Shown here: positions 1 through 6,734 of the stretch, piece by piece | How positions within the stretch are numbered: position 1 is the stretch's first letter | Layout: every line of letters begins with the position of its first letter | Origin: an uncultured Acidobacteriaceae bacterium | GTDB taxonomy: Bacteria; Acidobacteriota; Terriglobia; Terriglobales; Acidobacteriaceae | Length of the DNA: 18,869 nt | Direction of reading: 5' to 3' | Assembly: GCA_903842845.1 (NCBI GenBank) | Contig: CAIMNN010000069.1 | Location: 1-18,869 of the forward strand | Notes under the pieces: generated by a model | What the model saw: the letters and a program-made list of their open reading frames with translations, nothing else | The model's database searches: none | Told to the model about the DNA's origin: nothing | Translations under genes and position numbers: made by a program

Positions 1-2374
1 AGCCGTAGTAGTTGTACTCCGCTTTCCAAATGAGGCCGGGACGCATTTGCCAATCCAAGTTGATGTACGGCGTCTGGTAGGTGGAATCGAGCGAGCCATT
101 GACCGCACGCGCATCGTTGAAGAACTGCGTGCCGTTCACTGAACTGGCACGGTAGCCAACGCCGAACGTCGCCTTGGTATTGGGTTTTAGAACAATGCCA
201 ACAGAACCGTGCTGCGTTGGCGCGTCCACAAACGCACGAGCCTTCCACAGTGCGGCCGTTGAGCTTGTGATGCAGACACTGGGTGCGCCAGTCGAGTCCA
301 GTACCGCCGTACCTGCCAAGCCCACAAAATCTTTATTCATGTTGGAGAAGCAGATATTGGTGGCTGTGTAGACATCGCCATAGGCGTAATCGAAGTTGAA
401 CGCCACGTGCTCGTTCGGTATCAGCACGCCGCTGACGCTGCCCGTGCGGCTGTAGTCCACGTGGTCCAGCGGACCATAGTTGGCCAGGTTGGCGTTGTTG
501 GTGTTGTTGTGCCGTTCCATGTCGTTGTAGGCCGCGGTAATGGTTGCCCACTTGGCCGGACGCAATTTTGTGTGTACACGATAATGTCGCACCTGGCGCG
601 GCGACATGGTCGTAAACGCGTTGTCGTCGTACAGCGCTTCAATGCTGCCGTTCACATCCCAATCCCTGGTCACACGATACGCGCCACTGACGACAACGCC
701 CTGCTCGCTGATGGCAAATGTTGTGCGGGTCAGTGAAGTCGGCGTGATGTTTGTGTTCAGGCCGATGTTGCGGTTGCCGTAGCGATAGGTCAGGGCGATG
801 TTGCCCTTGGGGCTGAATGTCCAGCTCGCCGTCAGATTGTTCACCAACTGCTCGTTGCCGAAGTACGTGGTTTGCGTTCCCAAAGAATTGATGGCATGCG
901 AGAACGGCGGCGCACCCGTTGTGTAGACCGTGGTGGTGAGGTTGTTGTTGTTGATGGTCTCATTGCCCGCAGTGGTCGGCGTCGTCAACTTGGTAAAGCT
1001 CGGAAATGTCATGCTGCCCGGCTGCCCATTCGCTGAGAGCGTCACCTGGTCCGCAAGGTCGAAGTAGTCCTTCACTTTCCAGATAACGCCGAACTCCGCG
1101 CTGTACACTTCGCGCTTGCCGGTGGCCGATGCGCCGAAGTACTCCTCGCGCGTGGTGCCCCACAGGCCCGTGCCAGTCTCAAAGAAATTTTTCAGTGTCA
1201 ACTGCCCCAGGCTGTAATTGAACTGTCCGTTGAAGACCAGATTTTTGATGCTCGTCGATTGGAAGCGTAGCGTCTCGCTCGGCAGCGTGATGCCGATCGG
1301 CTCGGTGCGGCTGTAGCTCGTCAACGCATTACACGCCGGGTCGATGATTGGCATGCCGCCACCCTGCGCCGGATACAGAAACTGCTTGGTCGACAAAACG
1401 CTGTTTGCGTTACACGACTTGCCCTCGGTGTACGGCGCCCACGAGGTTGAAGGTGTGGTCGAGTTATTGCTGGCTCCATCCCAGTCACCCAGATAAGCCG
1501 GCGTGCCATCCGCTTCCTGAACCAGGAAGCCATTGGGGTCAAGCATCAGATAGCTGCGGTCCTTGAATGCGTGAAAGCGCTGCTCATAACTGACTTCAGT
1601 GCCAGTAACCGGCTTCCAGGTAAGTGTCGCCATGTACTCGTCGGTTTGGTGGCTCTGGAACTGGCTCATCAAAGAGTTGTAGGAGTAGCCAGCAGCCGAA
1701 CGCACCGGCAGCAGCGACGGCCCTTCGAAGATATTGTGCGCATAGCCCAAATGCAGGCTGAACTTCGACACCGGATACAAGCGCAGGTCGGTGTCAGTCA
1801 TGCGGCGCACCGAGTTGGTCATCACCGAGGAGTGTTGTGGCTGCGGCCATGCCAGATGGCCGGAGGGTGAGGCCGCAAGACCGATCGGCAGAGTAATGTT
1901 GCCAGGCAGGTTGGGATTGCCGAGCAGATCGTAGTCAAAGTACTGACGGTCGCGGCGGAAGATGCCGTTGAACTCGTAGGTTTTGCCCTTGCTGATAGCG
2001 AGCTTGGCAAAGTTATACGGGTCGCCGCCAAAGCCGGCGCCAGTCACACGCACGTTGTCCGCCAGCCCGTGTTTGTTCGTGGCGAGCCTGCGCAGTTCGA
2101 GCGTCTCACTGCTTGCGCGCGGACCGGATTGCAAATTGACAAGTGTGTCGTACATCGCGCCCGAGCCGACCATGTTGGAGATGCGGCCGCTCATGTCCAC
2201 TGTGTAGTGGCCGCTGTAACCCGCCGGTGTGCTCATCTTCGCGGGAGTCGTAATCTGCTCCTGCGCATGAAGAACGCAGGCCGCCATCCCCACTGCCATC
2301 ACCAGACCCGCGGCCATGGTGCTCATGCGGCGCGACCATGCGGGTTGCTTGCGCTTCAAAAAGCCTCTGTTCAT
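1..2374 (-). CDS. MtrB/PioB-like outer-membrane beta-barrel protein, C-terminus beyond the window edge
   Basis: An open frame runs without a stop from an ATG at 2374 to the window edge, giving about 791 residues with the C-terminus missing. AGAGAGG lies 5 nt before the ATG. The N-terminus is basic, then hydrophobic (about residues 20-37), ending in a probable signal peptidase site near LHAQ. The rest has the texture of a large outer-membrane barrel: short alternating strands rich in Tyr, Phe and Trp (LRLYPVSKFSLHLGYAH, NIALTYRYGNRNI), Asn/Thr/Gly-rich loops and no hydrophobic helices. The gene lies 71 nt downstream of a decaheme cytochrome, the usual arrangement for MtrAB/PioAB/DmsEF, where the barrel sheathes the cytochrome through the outer membrane. 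The CXXC motif near the N-terminus of Shewanella MtrB is absent from the visible part. The barrel and pairing are clear; the exact family is inferred, and another large porin is the alternative. Confidence 0.77.
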   Translation of the reverse strand, partial: MNRGFLKRKQPAWSRRMSTMAAGLVMAVGMAACVLHAQEQITTPAKMSTPAGYSGHYTVDMSGRISNMVGSGAMYDTLVNLQSGPRASSETLELRRLATNKHGLADNVRVTGAGFGGDPYNFAKLAISKGKTYEFNGIFRRDRQYFDYDLLGNPNLPGNITLPIGLAASPSGHLAWPQPQHSSVMTNSVRRMTDTDLRLYPVSKFSLHLGYAHNIFEGPSLLPVRSAAGYSYNSLMSQFQSHQTDEYMATLTWKPVTGTEVSYEQRFHAFKDRSYLMLDPNGFLVQEADGTPAYLGDWDGASNNSTTPSTSWAPYTEGKSCNANSVLSTKQFLYPAQGGGMPIIDPACNALTSYSRTEPIGITLPSETLRFQSTSIKNLVFNGQFNYSLGQLTLKNFFETGTGLWGTTREEYFGASATGKREVYSAEFGVIWKVKDYFDLADQVTLSANGQPGSMTFPSFTKLTTPTTAGNETINNNNLTTTVYTTGAPPFSHAINSLGTQTTYFGNEQLVNNLTASWTFSPKGNIALTYRYGNRNIGLNTNITPTSLTRTTFAISEQGVVVSGAYRVTRDWDVNGSIEALYDDNAFTTMSPRQVRHYRVHTKLRPAKWATITAAYNDMERHNNTNNANLANYGPLDHVDYSRTGSVSGVLIPNEHVAFNFDYAYGDVYTATNICFSNMNKDFVGLAGTAVLDSTGAPSVCITSSTAALWKARAFVDAPTQHGSVGIVLKPNTKATFGVGYRASSVNGTQFFNDARAVNGSLDSTYQTPYINLDWQMRPGLIWKAEYNYYG

Positions 2375-2445
2375 AAAAGCCTCTCTTCTCAATCTCTCTT
2401 TTCGTCTCATAAACTTTTGCTGTTCGCTCCGCTTGCTCAAGACCG

Positions 2446-3459
2446 TTAGCGGATCAACCCCGGCTCAAGATTTGAACCATGAACCATCGTGTGGCAGTCG
2501 ATGCACGGCGTTACGTCAGCCGACTGGCTCCACGAGAAGTTATGGATTGTGGTAGCAGCAACCGCGCTGTGGCACTGGCTGCAAAGCACATTGACCGACG
2601 CCACGTTCAGCAGCCGCGCATTCTGCGAGCCATGCGGCGTATGGCAGGAGAGGCAACCCTCGCCCTTCACCGCGGCATGTTCGTAGACAAATGGTCCGCG
2701 CTTTTCCGTGTGGCACTTGGTGCAGATGGCGTTCTGGTCAGCGGTGGAGCGCAGATTGCTGTTGCCGAAACTGCCGTGCACATCGTGGCAGTCGTTGCAA
2801 TTCACTGCGCCTTCATTCACCTTGTGGTGGAAGGGCATGGAGAACTGCGGCTTCATGTCGTTGTGGCATTGGAAGCAGAGCTTTGGCGCTGAAGCTGTAA
2901 GCAATTTTTCTTTCGCGTCTTCCGCTTCATTCGGCGCATGCACGCTGTGGCAGCTTGTGCAACCCACGGCGGCTTTGGCATGCGGCGAACGCTGGAAGTT
3001 CGGATGCGTCCCCGCGTGGCATCCCAGGCAGCGCGCGGTCACTTGCTTCTCGGTCGCCGTCTTGAAGTTGAAAATTTTTGACACGTCGCCGCCGCCCTCG
3101 ACGTGCTCGCGCCCCGGGCCATGGCAGCTCTCGCAACTTGCGCCGCTCTTGCCATGCTGCAACGCCAGCTTGGTGTGCGGATTGTCGGCAAAGTTCTTTA
3201 CCGCATCGGTATGGCAACCCGCGCAGGTATCTGAACCCACAAAATCTCCTGTGGGTTGTGTCTGCGCAGATTGTGCATTGATTGTTTTGGTCCCTGTCGC
3301 CGGCTTTGCCTCTTGTGCTGCGCTCCACGCAACACTTGATGCAACAGCCAACCCCAGCAAACAGGCTCCCAGCAAGCGCAACCCTCGCCCCGCTCCATCA
3401 GGCATCCTCAAAAGGTTTGCGCCCGGTCTCTTCTGCATCACAGGCTTCATCTCATTCAT
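2446..3459 (-). CDS. DmsE/MtrA/PioA-type periplasmic decaheme c-type cytochrome
   Basis: The 337-residue product carries exactly ten CXXCH haem-attachment motifs, starting at residues 79, 109, 144, 167, 195, 221, 246, 269, 293 and 319. A hydrophobic segment (about 28-46) followed by WSAAQ looks like a Sec signal peptide; c-type haem is attached in the periplasm. Length and haem number match the MtrA/PioA/DmsE family (about 300-360 residues), which threads electrons through an MtrB-type barrel, and such a barrel gene follows directly. The frame can be opened further upstream at a TTG (3483), but the ATG at 3459 is preferred because GGGAAAGGA sits 9 nt before it. Many spare histidines could be distal haem ligands. 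The terminal partner (an outer-surface cytochrome or a reductase) is not in view, so direction of electron flow and substrate are unknown. Confidence 0.9.
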   Translation of the reverse strand: MNEMKPVMQKRPGANLLRMPDGAGRGLRLLGACLLGLAVASSVAWSAAQEAKPATGTKTINAQSAQTQPTGDFVGSDTCAGCHTDAVKNFADNPHTKLALQHGKSGASCESCHGPGREHVEGGGDVSKIFNFKTATEKQVTARCLGCHAGTHPNFQRSPHAKAAVGCTSCHSVHAPNEAEDAKEKLLTASAPKLCFQCHNDMKPQFSMPFHHKVNEGAVNCNDCHDVHGSFGNSNLRSTADQNAICTKCHTEKRGPFVYEHAAVKGEGCLSCHTPHGSQNARLLNVASVNVLCSQCHSAVAATTIHNFSWSQSADVTPCIDCHTMVHGSNLEPGLIR

Positions 3460-3849
3460 TTGCTTTTTTCCTTTCCCTTGCAATCCCCGTTGAACTCACG
3501 TCTGAACTCTGCTCCCCATTGAATGAGCTCTTACACTGGATGAAGCCTGAACAATCTGACGAGTTCGAGCCAACATGCTTCAACGCGTGTATTGCAATTT
3601 GCGGAGCGGCTTTTTTGCGAAAGCGGCACTCCATGGCGCAATCCTAGAATTTCTTGCGTTTTCACACTGTGTTCAATTGCACAGATTCGAATTTTGACTC
3701 TCTATAAATTCCAAAATGAATTGTTGTTTCAAAATGGTCTAAGAATATTCACCTATATTTACCCGCATAAATGCTGCGCTGCATCGACCTGCTCACTGCC
3801 AGGAAGTTACAGTAGAGGTATAGTTAGTAGCGGGAAACCGAGGAGCGCT
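3460..3849. other. Divergent intergenic region between the cytochrome gene and scpB
   Basis: About 390 bases with no convincing coding frame. The part from about 3650 to 3770 is markedly AT-rich compared with the genes on both sides and probably holds the promoters for both divergent units. TTGACT at 3694-3699 resembles a -35 box for the plus strand, but no good -10 box lies at the right distance. A dyad at 3667-3684 is listed separately. No RNA gene or terminator was recognised. Confidence 0.5.
3667..3684. promoter_or_regulatory. CTGTG-N8-CACAG dyad, possible CRP/FNR-superfamily site
   Basis: A perfect inverted repeat of CTGTG and CACAG separated by 8 bases lies in the AT-rich divergent region. 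Its spacing equals that of the CRP consensus (TGTGA-N6-TCACA), with four of five positions matched in each half. It lies 10 bases upstream of TTGACT. A binding role is only inferred; short dyads also arise by chance. Confidence 0.25.
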
Positions 3850-4626
3850 ATGGCGGTTGTTATTACGGAAGTCAATGGATCCATCGGAACGATCACGCTT
3901 GATAGACCCAAAGTGAATGCGCTGAGCAGCGAACTGATCGAAGAGATCATCGCCGCGCTGACGATGATGAAGGAACAGAATCTGCGTGTTGTCATTCTGC
4001 GCGCCAAGAAAGGCGTGAAGGTTTTTTCCGCCGGACATGAGATCAGCGAGTTGCCCACCAACGGGCGCGATCCGCTCACCTATAACGATCCGCTTCGCCA
4101 TCTGGTGCGCACCGTGCAGTTGCACCCCTGCCCGGTGATAGCGATGATTGAAGGAACTGTGTGGGGAGGCGCTTGCGAGCTGGTGATGAGCTGCGATTTG
4201 ATAGTTGCCGCCGACGACAGCACGCTGGCCATTACTCCTGCAAAGCTCGGTGTTCCGTATAATCTTTCAGGAATCTTGAACATGATGAAAGTGGCGGATA
4301 TGCCGGTCATCAAGGAGATGTTGTTTACCGCACGCCCCATTTCGGCCAGGCGTCTGATGGAGAGCGGAGTTTTCAATCACGTTGTCCCCAGAGAACATCT
4401 TGAGGGTTTCACCCACGAGTTGGCGATGCAGATCGTGGAGACCTCGCCGCTTGTTCTGCGTATTTTGAAGGAAGAGCTGCGCGTGCTGGCCTCGGCGCAT
4501 CCCATCACTCCGGAAGCTTACGAGCGCATTCAGTCGCTTCGCCGCGAAGTCTACGACAGCGAAGATTATCAAGAGGGCATTCACGCATTCATTGAGAAAC
4601 GCAGGCCCGAGTTTCATGGAAGATAG
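3850..4626 (+). CDS. scpB: Methylmalonyl-CoA decarboxylase (crotonase superfamily)
   Basis: The 258-residue protein matches what I recall of E. coli ScpB/YgfG (261 residues) along its length, including KVFSAGHEISELP, GRDPLTYNDPLR, GTVWGGACE, LGVPYNLSGI, IKEELRVL and the ending VYDSEDYQEGIHAFIEKRRP. ScpB decarboxylates methylmalonyl-CoA to propionyl-CoA. Residues expected in the active site are present: His63 (SAGH), the oxyanion-hole glycines at 106-107 and Tyr137 (E. coli His66, Gly110, Tyr140). The ATG at 3850 is chosen because the homologous domain starts there and GAGGAG lies just before it; the frame stays open upstream to 3592, but that stretch is unrelated sequence. No methylmalonyl-CoA mutase or CoA-transferase lies beside it, so it stands alone here. 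Its stop codon lies inside the tail of the mobA remnant on the opposite strand. Confidence 0.9.
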   Translation: MAVVITEVNGSIGTITLDRPKVNALSSELIEEIIAALTMMKEQNLRVVILRAKKGVKVFSAGHEISELPTNGRDPLTYNDPLRHLVRTVQLHPCPVIAMIEGTVWGGACELVMSCDLIVAADDSTLAITPAKLGVPYNLSGILNMMKVADMPVIKEMLFTARPISARRLMESGVFNHVVPREHLEGFTHELAMQIVETSPLVLRILKEELRVLASAHPITPEAYERIQSLRREVYDSEDYQEGIHAFIEKRRPEFHGR

Positions 4627-4841
4627 TGCACGCTATGTGTTCGTGGAGGGCTTAATGCCGAAGCTGCTAAAGTTCGCCTGGCTCCATCCACAAAAAAGAG
4701 ATGCGGCAAAGATCTTTTGCAACCTCTGAGTGCTTCGCTGTGCGGTTCTCCCGCAAACTGGATCAGCGCCTTTTCCGAGCTCATGCGGCTGGATCTGCCT
4801 CCAGCCAGAACAAACCCGACCGCATCCGTGTTCTGGCTCAT
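4614..4841 (-). pseudogene. mobA: mobA remnant (molybdenum cofactor guanylyltransferase), internally deleted
   Basis: The first 33 residues are a clear MobA N-terminus: VGFVLAGGRSSRM followed by EKALIQFAGEP, the nucleotide-binding loop and conserved lysine of the family. MobA is usually about 190-210 residues, but this frame stops after 75. After FAGEP similarity breaks off; the next stretch (EALRGCKRSLPHLF) could come from the C-terminal part of MobA, and the neighbouring frame near 4633-4665 reads FGIKPSTNT, which may echo the family's C-terminal NTPE region. That points to loss of the middle plus a frameshift (inference). The start overlaps the moaD-moaE stop by ATGA, so translational coupling is preserved. 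The core of the GTP- and molybdopterin-binding domain is missing, so the product should be inactive unless another mobA exists elsewhere. Confidence 0.75.
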
Positions 4842-5584
4842 GCCTCTGCCTTTCCATTTGCTCTATCCACGGCGATGCCGTCGGGGAATGGCTCCCCATC
4901 GGCCCACACAGCTCCGTCTGCAAATGTCTCCTTCTTCCAGATTGGCACTGTTTTCTTCAGCGTGTCGATCAGCCAACGACTGGCCTCATATGCCTGGGCG
5001 CGATGCGCGGATGCCACCACGATAAGCACGCTGCTTTCACCAATCTCTAAGCGCCCCAGTCGATGAACGATCGTCACATGCCGAACACTAAATCGACTTC
5101 GCGCATCTCGCGCAAGTTCATCCAGCTTTTGCCGCGCCATCGTCTCGTAGGCTTCGTAATCGAGATACAGCGTCTGTCTTCCGCGCGTTTGGTTGCGTAC
5201 AATTCCATCGAAGACCACTACCGCGCCATCTTCGCCCTGCTTGGCATTCGCAAGGATCCTCGCTGTTTCTATCGGCTCAAACGTTAACGCCGTAAAACCT
5301 TCCGGATTTGCTTCAGCTTCATTCGCATCGTCACCACGACGCGAGCTCCCCCCAGAGACTGGAGGCAGCAGGCCCACCTCATCGCCATCGCGCAGCACCT
5401 GAGTCGCCGTGGAGAATTCGGCATTGACACTCACCGCAATGCCTCGCATCATCGGTTTGGACTGGCGCAAGCTGAGACGCTCCAGCAACTCGGCCACAGT
5501 TGTACCCTCAGGGAGTTCAACCTCAGACTCCGCTGCGCCCAGCCACTCTCTCAATACTCCAAAGGTAAGGACCTTGATCTTCAT
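4838..5584 (-). CDS. Fused molybdopterin synthase: MoaD small subunit joined to MoaE large subunit
   Basis: Residues 1-79 are a MoaD ubiquitin-like fold (MKIKVLTFGVLREWLG; VSVNAE; LRDGDEVGLLPPVSGG) ending in Gly78-Gly79. An acidic linker (about 80-97) leads into MoaE (about 98-248) with FDGIVRNQTRGR, HRLGRLEIGE, ASAHR and LKKTVPIWKKE. Lys210 and Lys217 match E. coli MoaE Lys119 and Lys126. Molybdopterin synthase moves sulfur from the MoaD C-terminal thiocarboxylate to precursor Z (cPMP), so Gly-Gly must become free. Fusions of this kind are known (MoaX of Mycobacterium tuberculosis, cleaved after Gly-Gly). The frame opens upstream to 5698, but the ATG at 5584 begins the MoaD homology. No ribosome binding site precedes it, and the best promoter ends almost at the ATG. 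The truncated mobA follows with a 4-base overlap. Confidence 0.92.
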   Translation of the reverse strand: MKIKVLTFGVLREWLGAAESEVELPEGTTVAELLERLSLRQSKPMMRGIAVSVNAEFSTATQVLRDGDEVGLLPPVSGGSSRRGDDANEAEANPEGFTALTFEPIETARILANAKQGEDGAVVVFDGIVRNQTRGRQTLYLDYEAYETMARQKLDELARDARSRFSVRHVTIVHRLGRLEIGESSVLIVVASAHRAQAYEASRWLIDTLKKTVPIWKKETFADGAVWADGEPFPDGIAVDRANGKAEA

Positions 5585-5593
5585 AACGGAGAA

Positions 5594-5621
5594 AGAATAC
5601 CACTGGCATGCAACAGGGCAA
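5594..5621 (-). promoter_or_regulatory. Probable moaD-moaE promoter giving a leaderless or near-leaderless mRNA
   Basis: On the minus strand TTGCCC (5621-5616) and TATTCT (5599-5594) are 16 bases apart, with TGG directly before TATTCT as in an extended -10 box. Transcription would start roughly at 5587, only a few bases before the ATG at 5584, which agrees with the absence of a Shine-Dalgarno sequence. Confidence 0.4.
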
Positions 5622-5710
5622 TGGAGTCGATGCGCGGCGTGATGTTTCACGCTTGCAGGAACCTCGAGCCCGCATGCGCGTAACTCCATCCAAATCACCG
5701 ACTAACCGTC

Positions 5711-5726
5711 TATACTGTCAAAACAG
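5711..5726. promoter_or_regulatory. TATACT box overlapping the dyad CTGT-CAAA-ACAG between moaD-moaE and the IclR gene
   Basis: TATACT (5711-5716) is a good -10 box for the plus-strand IclR gene at 5747, though no clear -35 box precedes it. It overlaps a perfect dyad CTGT-caaa-ACAG (5715-5726), and the other strand of the same dyad reads TTGACA. A bound regulator could therefore affect both divergent genes. An IclR-type protein often represses its own promoter, so an operator is a reasonable but unproven reading. Confidence 0.35.
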
Positions 5727-5746
5727 GGATTCACTTCTGCACTCTT

Positions 5747-6532
5747 ATGGCAACTACAAAAGCGCGCAAGCCAAAAAAACGTGAAGACTCCGGAAGCACA
5801 GGCATTCGTGTCATCGCCAGGGCAGCCGACGTCCTCAATGTACTCGGCAAACATCCTGATGGCTTAAGCCTTGGGGAGATCGCGCTACAGGTCGGATTGC
5901 CGCGCTCGACCGTACAACGGATCGTTCAAGCTCTCGATGAAGCGAACATGGTCATTGCGGCTTCGCCCACTAGCGGCGTACGACTCGGTCCTGCTTTGCT
6001 CGTCCTAGCCGCATCGGTGAAGCAGATCAGTATTGCCGAACTTGCCCGCCCACTCGTGGTCCAACTGTCGAGGGACACTGGAGAGACGGTCGACCTGGCG
6101 GTGCTCGGTACTCACAAGGCTGTGGTCGTCGATCAGATTCACGGAACCCACCCGCTGCTCGCAGTTTCCGCAGTGGGAAACTCCCTGCCTCTGAATTGCT
6201 CAGCGAGTGGTAAGGTCCTGCTTGCTTCGCTCCCCACTGAGCGCCTTGCGGCCATGAGAAACCGCCTCAAGTTGACAGCTCCCACCCGGCACTCGATCAC
6301 AACATGGGCAGCACTGGAGCGCGAACTGGACTCTGTTCGACGTTCTGGAGTGGCGTTCGACCGGGAAGAATACAGAATGGGAATCTGTGCCGTTGCCATC
6401 GCAGTCCGTGGGCCCGGAGATGAGGTTGCAGCCATCTCAATGCCGGTTCCCACAGAACGCTTCAATGCAAACGAAAAGCGCCTGGTAGATACGCTTGTCG
6501 ATCGTGTACAGACATTTCAGCGGCGTATGTAA
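5747..6532 (+). CDS. IclR-family transcriptional regulator
   Basis: The 261-residue protein has the two-domain build of IclR regulators. After a basic tail, a winged helix-turn-helix spans about residues 20-80 (IARAADVLNVLGKHPDGLSL; then LPRSTVQRIVQALDE as recognition region). The effector-binding domain spans about 90-258 (ETVDLAVLGTHKAVVVDQI; LPLNCSASGKVLLASLP; VAFDREEYRMGICAVAIAVR), typical of the family. IclR proteins usually sense small organic acids or aromatic metabolites and act on neighbouring or own promoters; the ligand cannot be read from the sequence. It is divergent from moaD-moaE over a 162-base gap and convergent with modB-modC. Its position inside the molybdenum block may be accidental or may mean control of moaD-moaE. 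No clear ribosome binding site precedes the ATG. Confidence 0.9.
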   Translation: MATTKARKPKKREDSGSTGIRVIARAADVLNVLGKHPDGLSLGEIALQVGLPRSTVQRIVQALDEANMVIAASPTSGVRLGPALLVLAASVKQISIAELARPLVVQLSRDTGETVDLAVLGTHKAVVVDQIHGTHPLLAVSAVGNSLPLNCSASGKVLLASLPTERLAAMRNRLKLTAPTRHSITTWAALERELDSVRRSGVAFDREEYRMGICAVAIAVRGPGDEVAAISMPVPTERFNANEKRLVDTLVDRVQTFQRRM

Positions 6533-6734
6533 CCTTCGATTGCTTTTTGAAAGAAATTACACAACTATATCGTTCATCAATACGCGGAATCCAATTAGCC
6601 GTATGAAGCGCGTCTCTGCTTGTCGTCAGGTTGTCGATTTCAACTTTGTTGTTGTCCAATACTTTTCAATGGCTGGGATCATAGCAAAACCCAATTGCTC
6701 CTCACCCAAGGCAATTGCTCCAGCCGCTGAGTGG

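Noticed and set aside
2708..3493. Long plus-strand frame opposite the decaheme cytochrome
   Set aside because: It mirrors the cytochrome codons (regular Trp/Cys/Gln from reversed CXXCH codons), has no ribosome binding site and matches no family.
3592..3849. Upstream extension of the scpB frame to 3592
   Set aside because: The added 86 codons show no similarity to the crotonase family and cross the AT-rich promoter-like region; the ATG at 3850 has a GAGGAG and begins the family domain.
5585..5698. Longer N-terminus for MoaD-MoaE starting at 5698
   Set aside because: The extra 38 residues are not MoaD-like and would read through the likely promoter; MoaD homology starts at the ATG at 5584.
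6533..6734. Possible terminator between the convergent IclR and modB-modC genes
   Set aside because: Only a short direct repeat of CAATTGCTC (near 6692 and 6711) was seen; no stem followed by a T-run on either strand.
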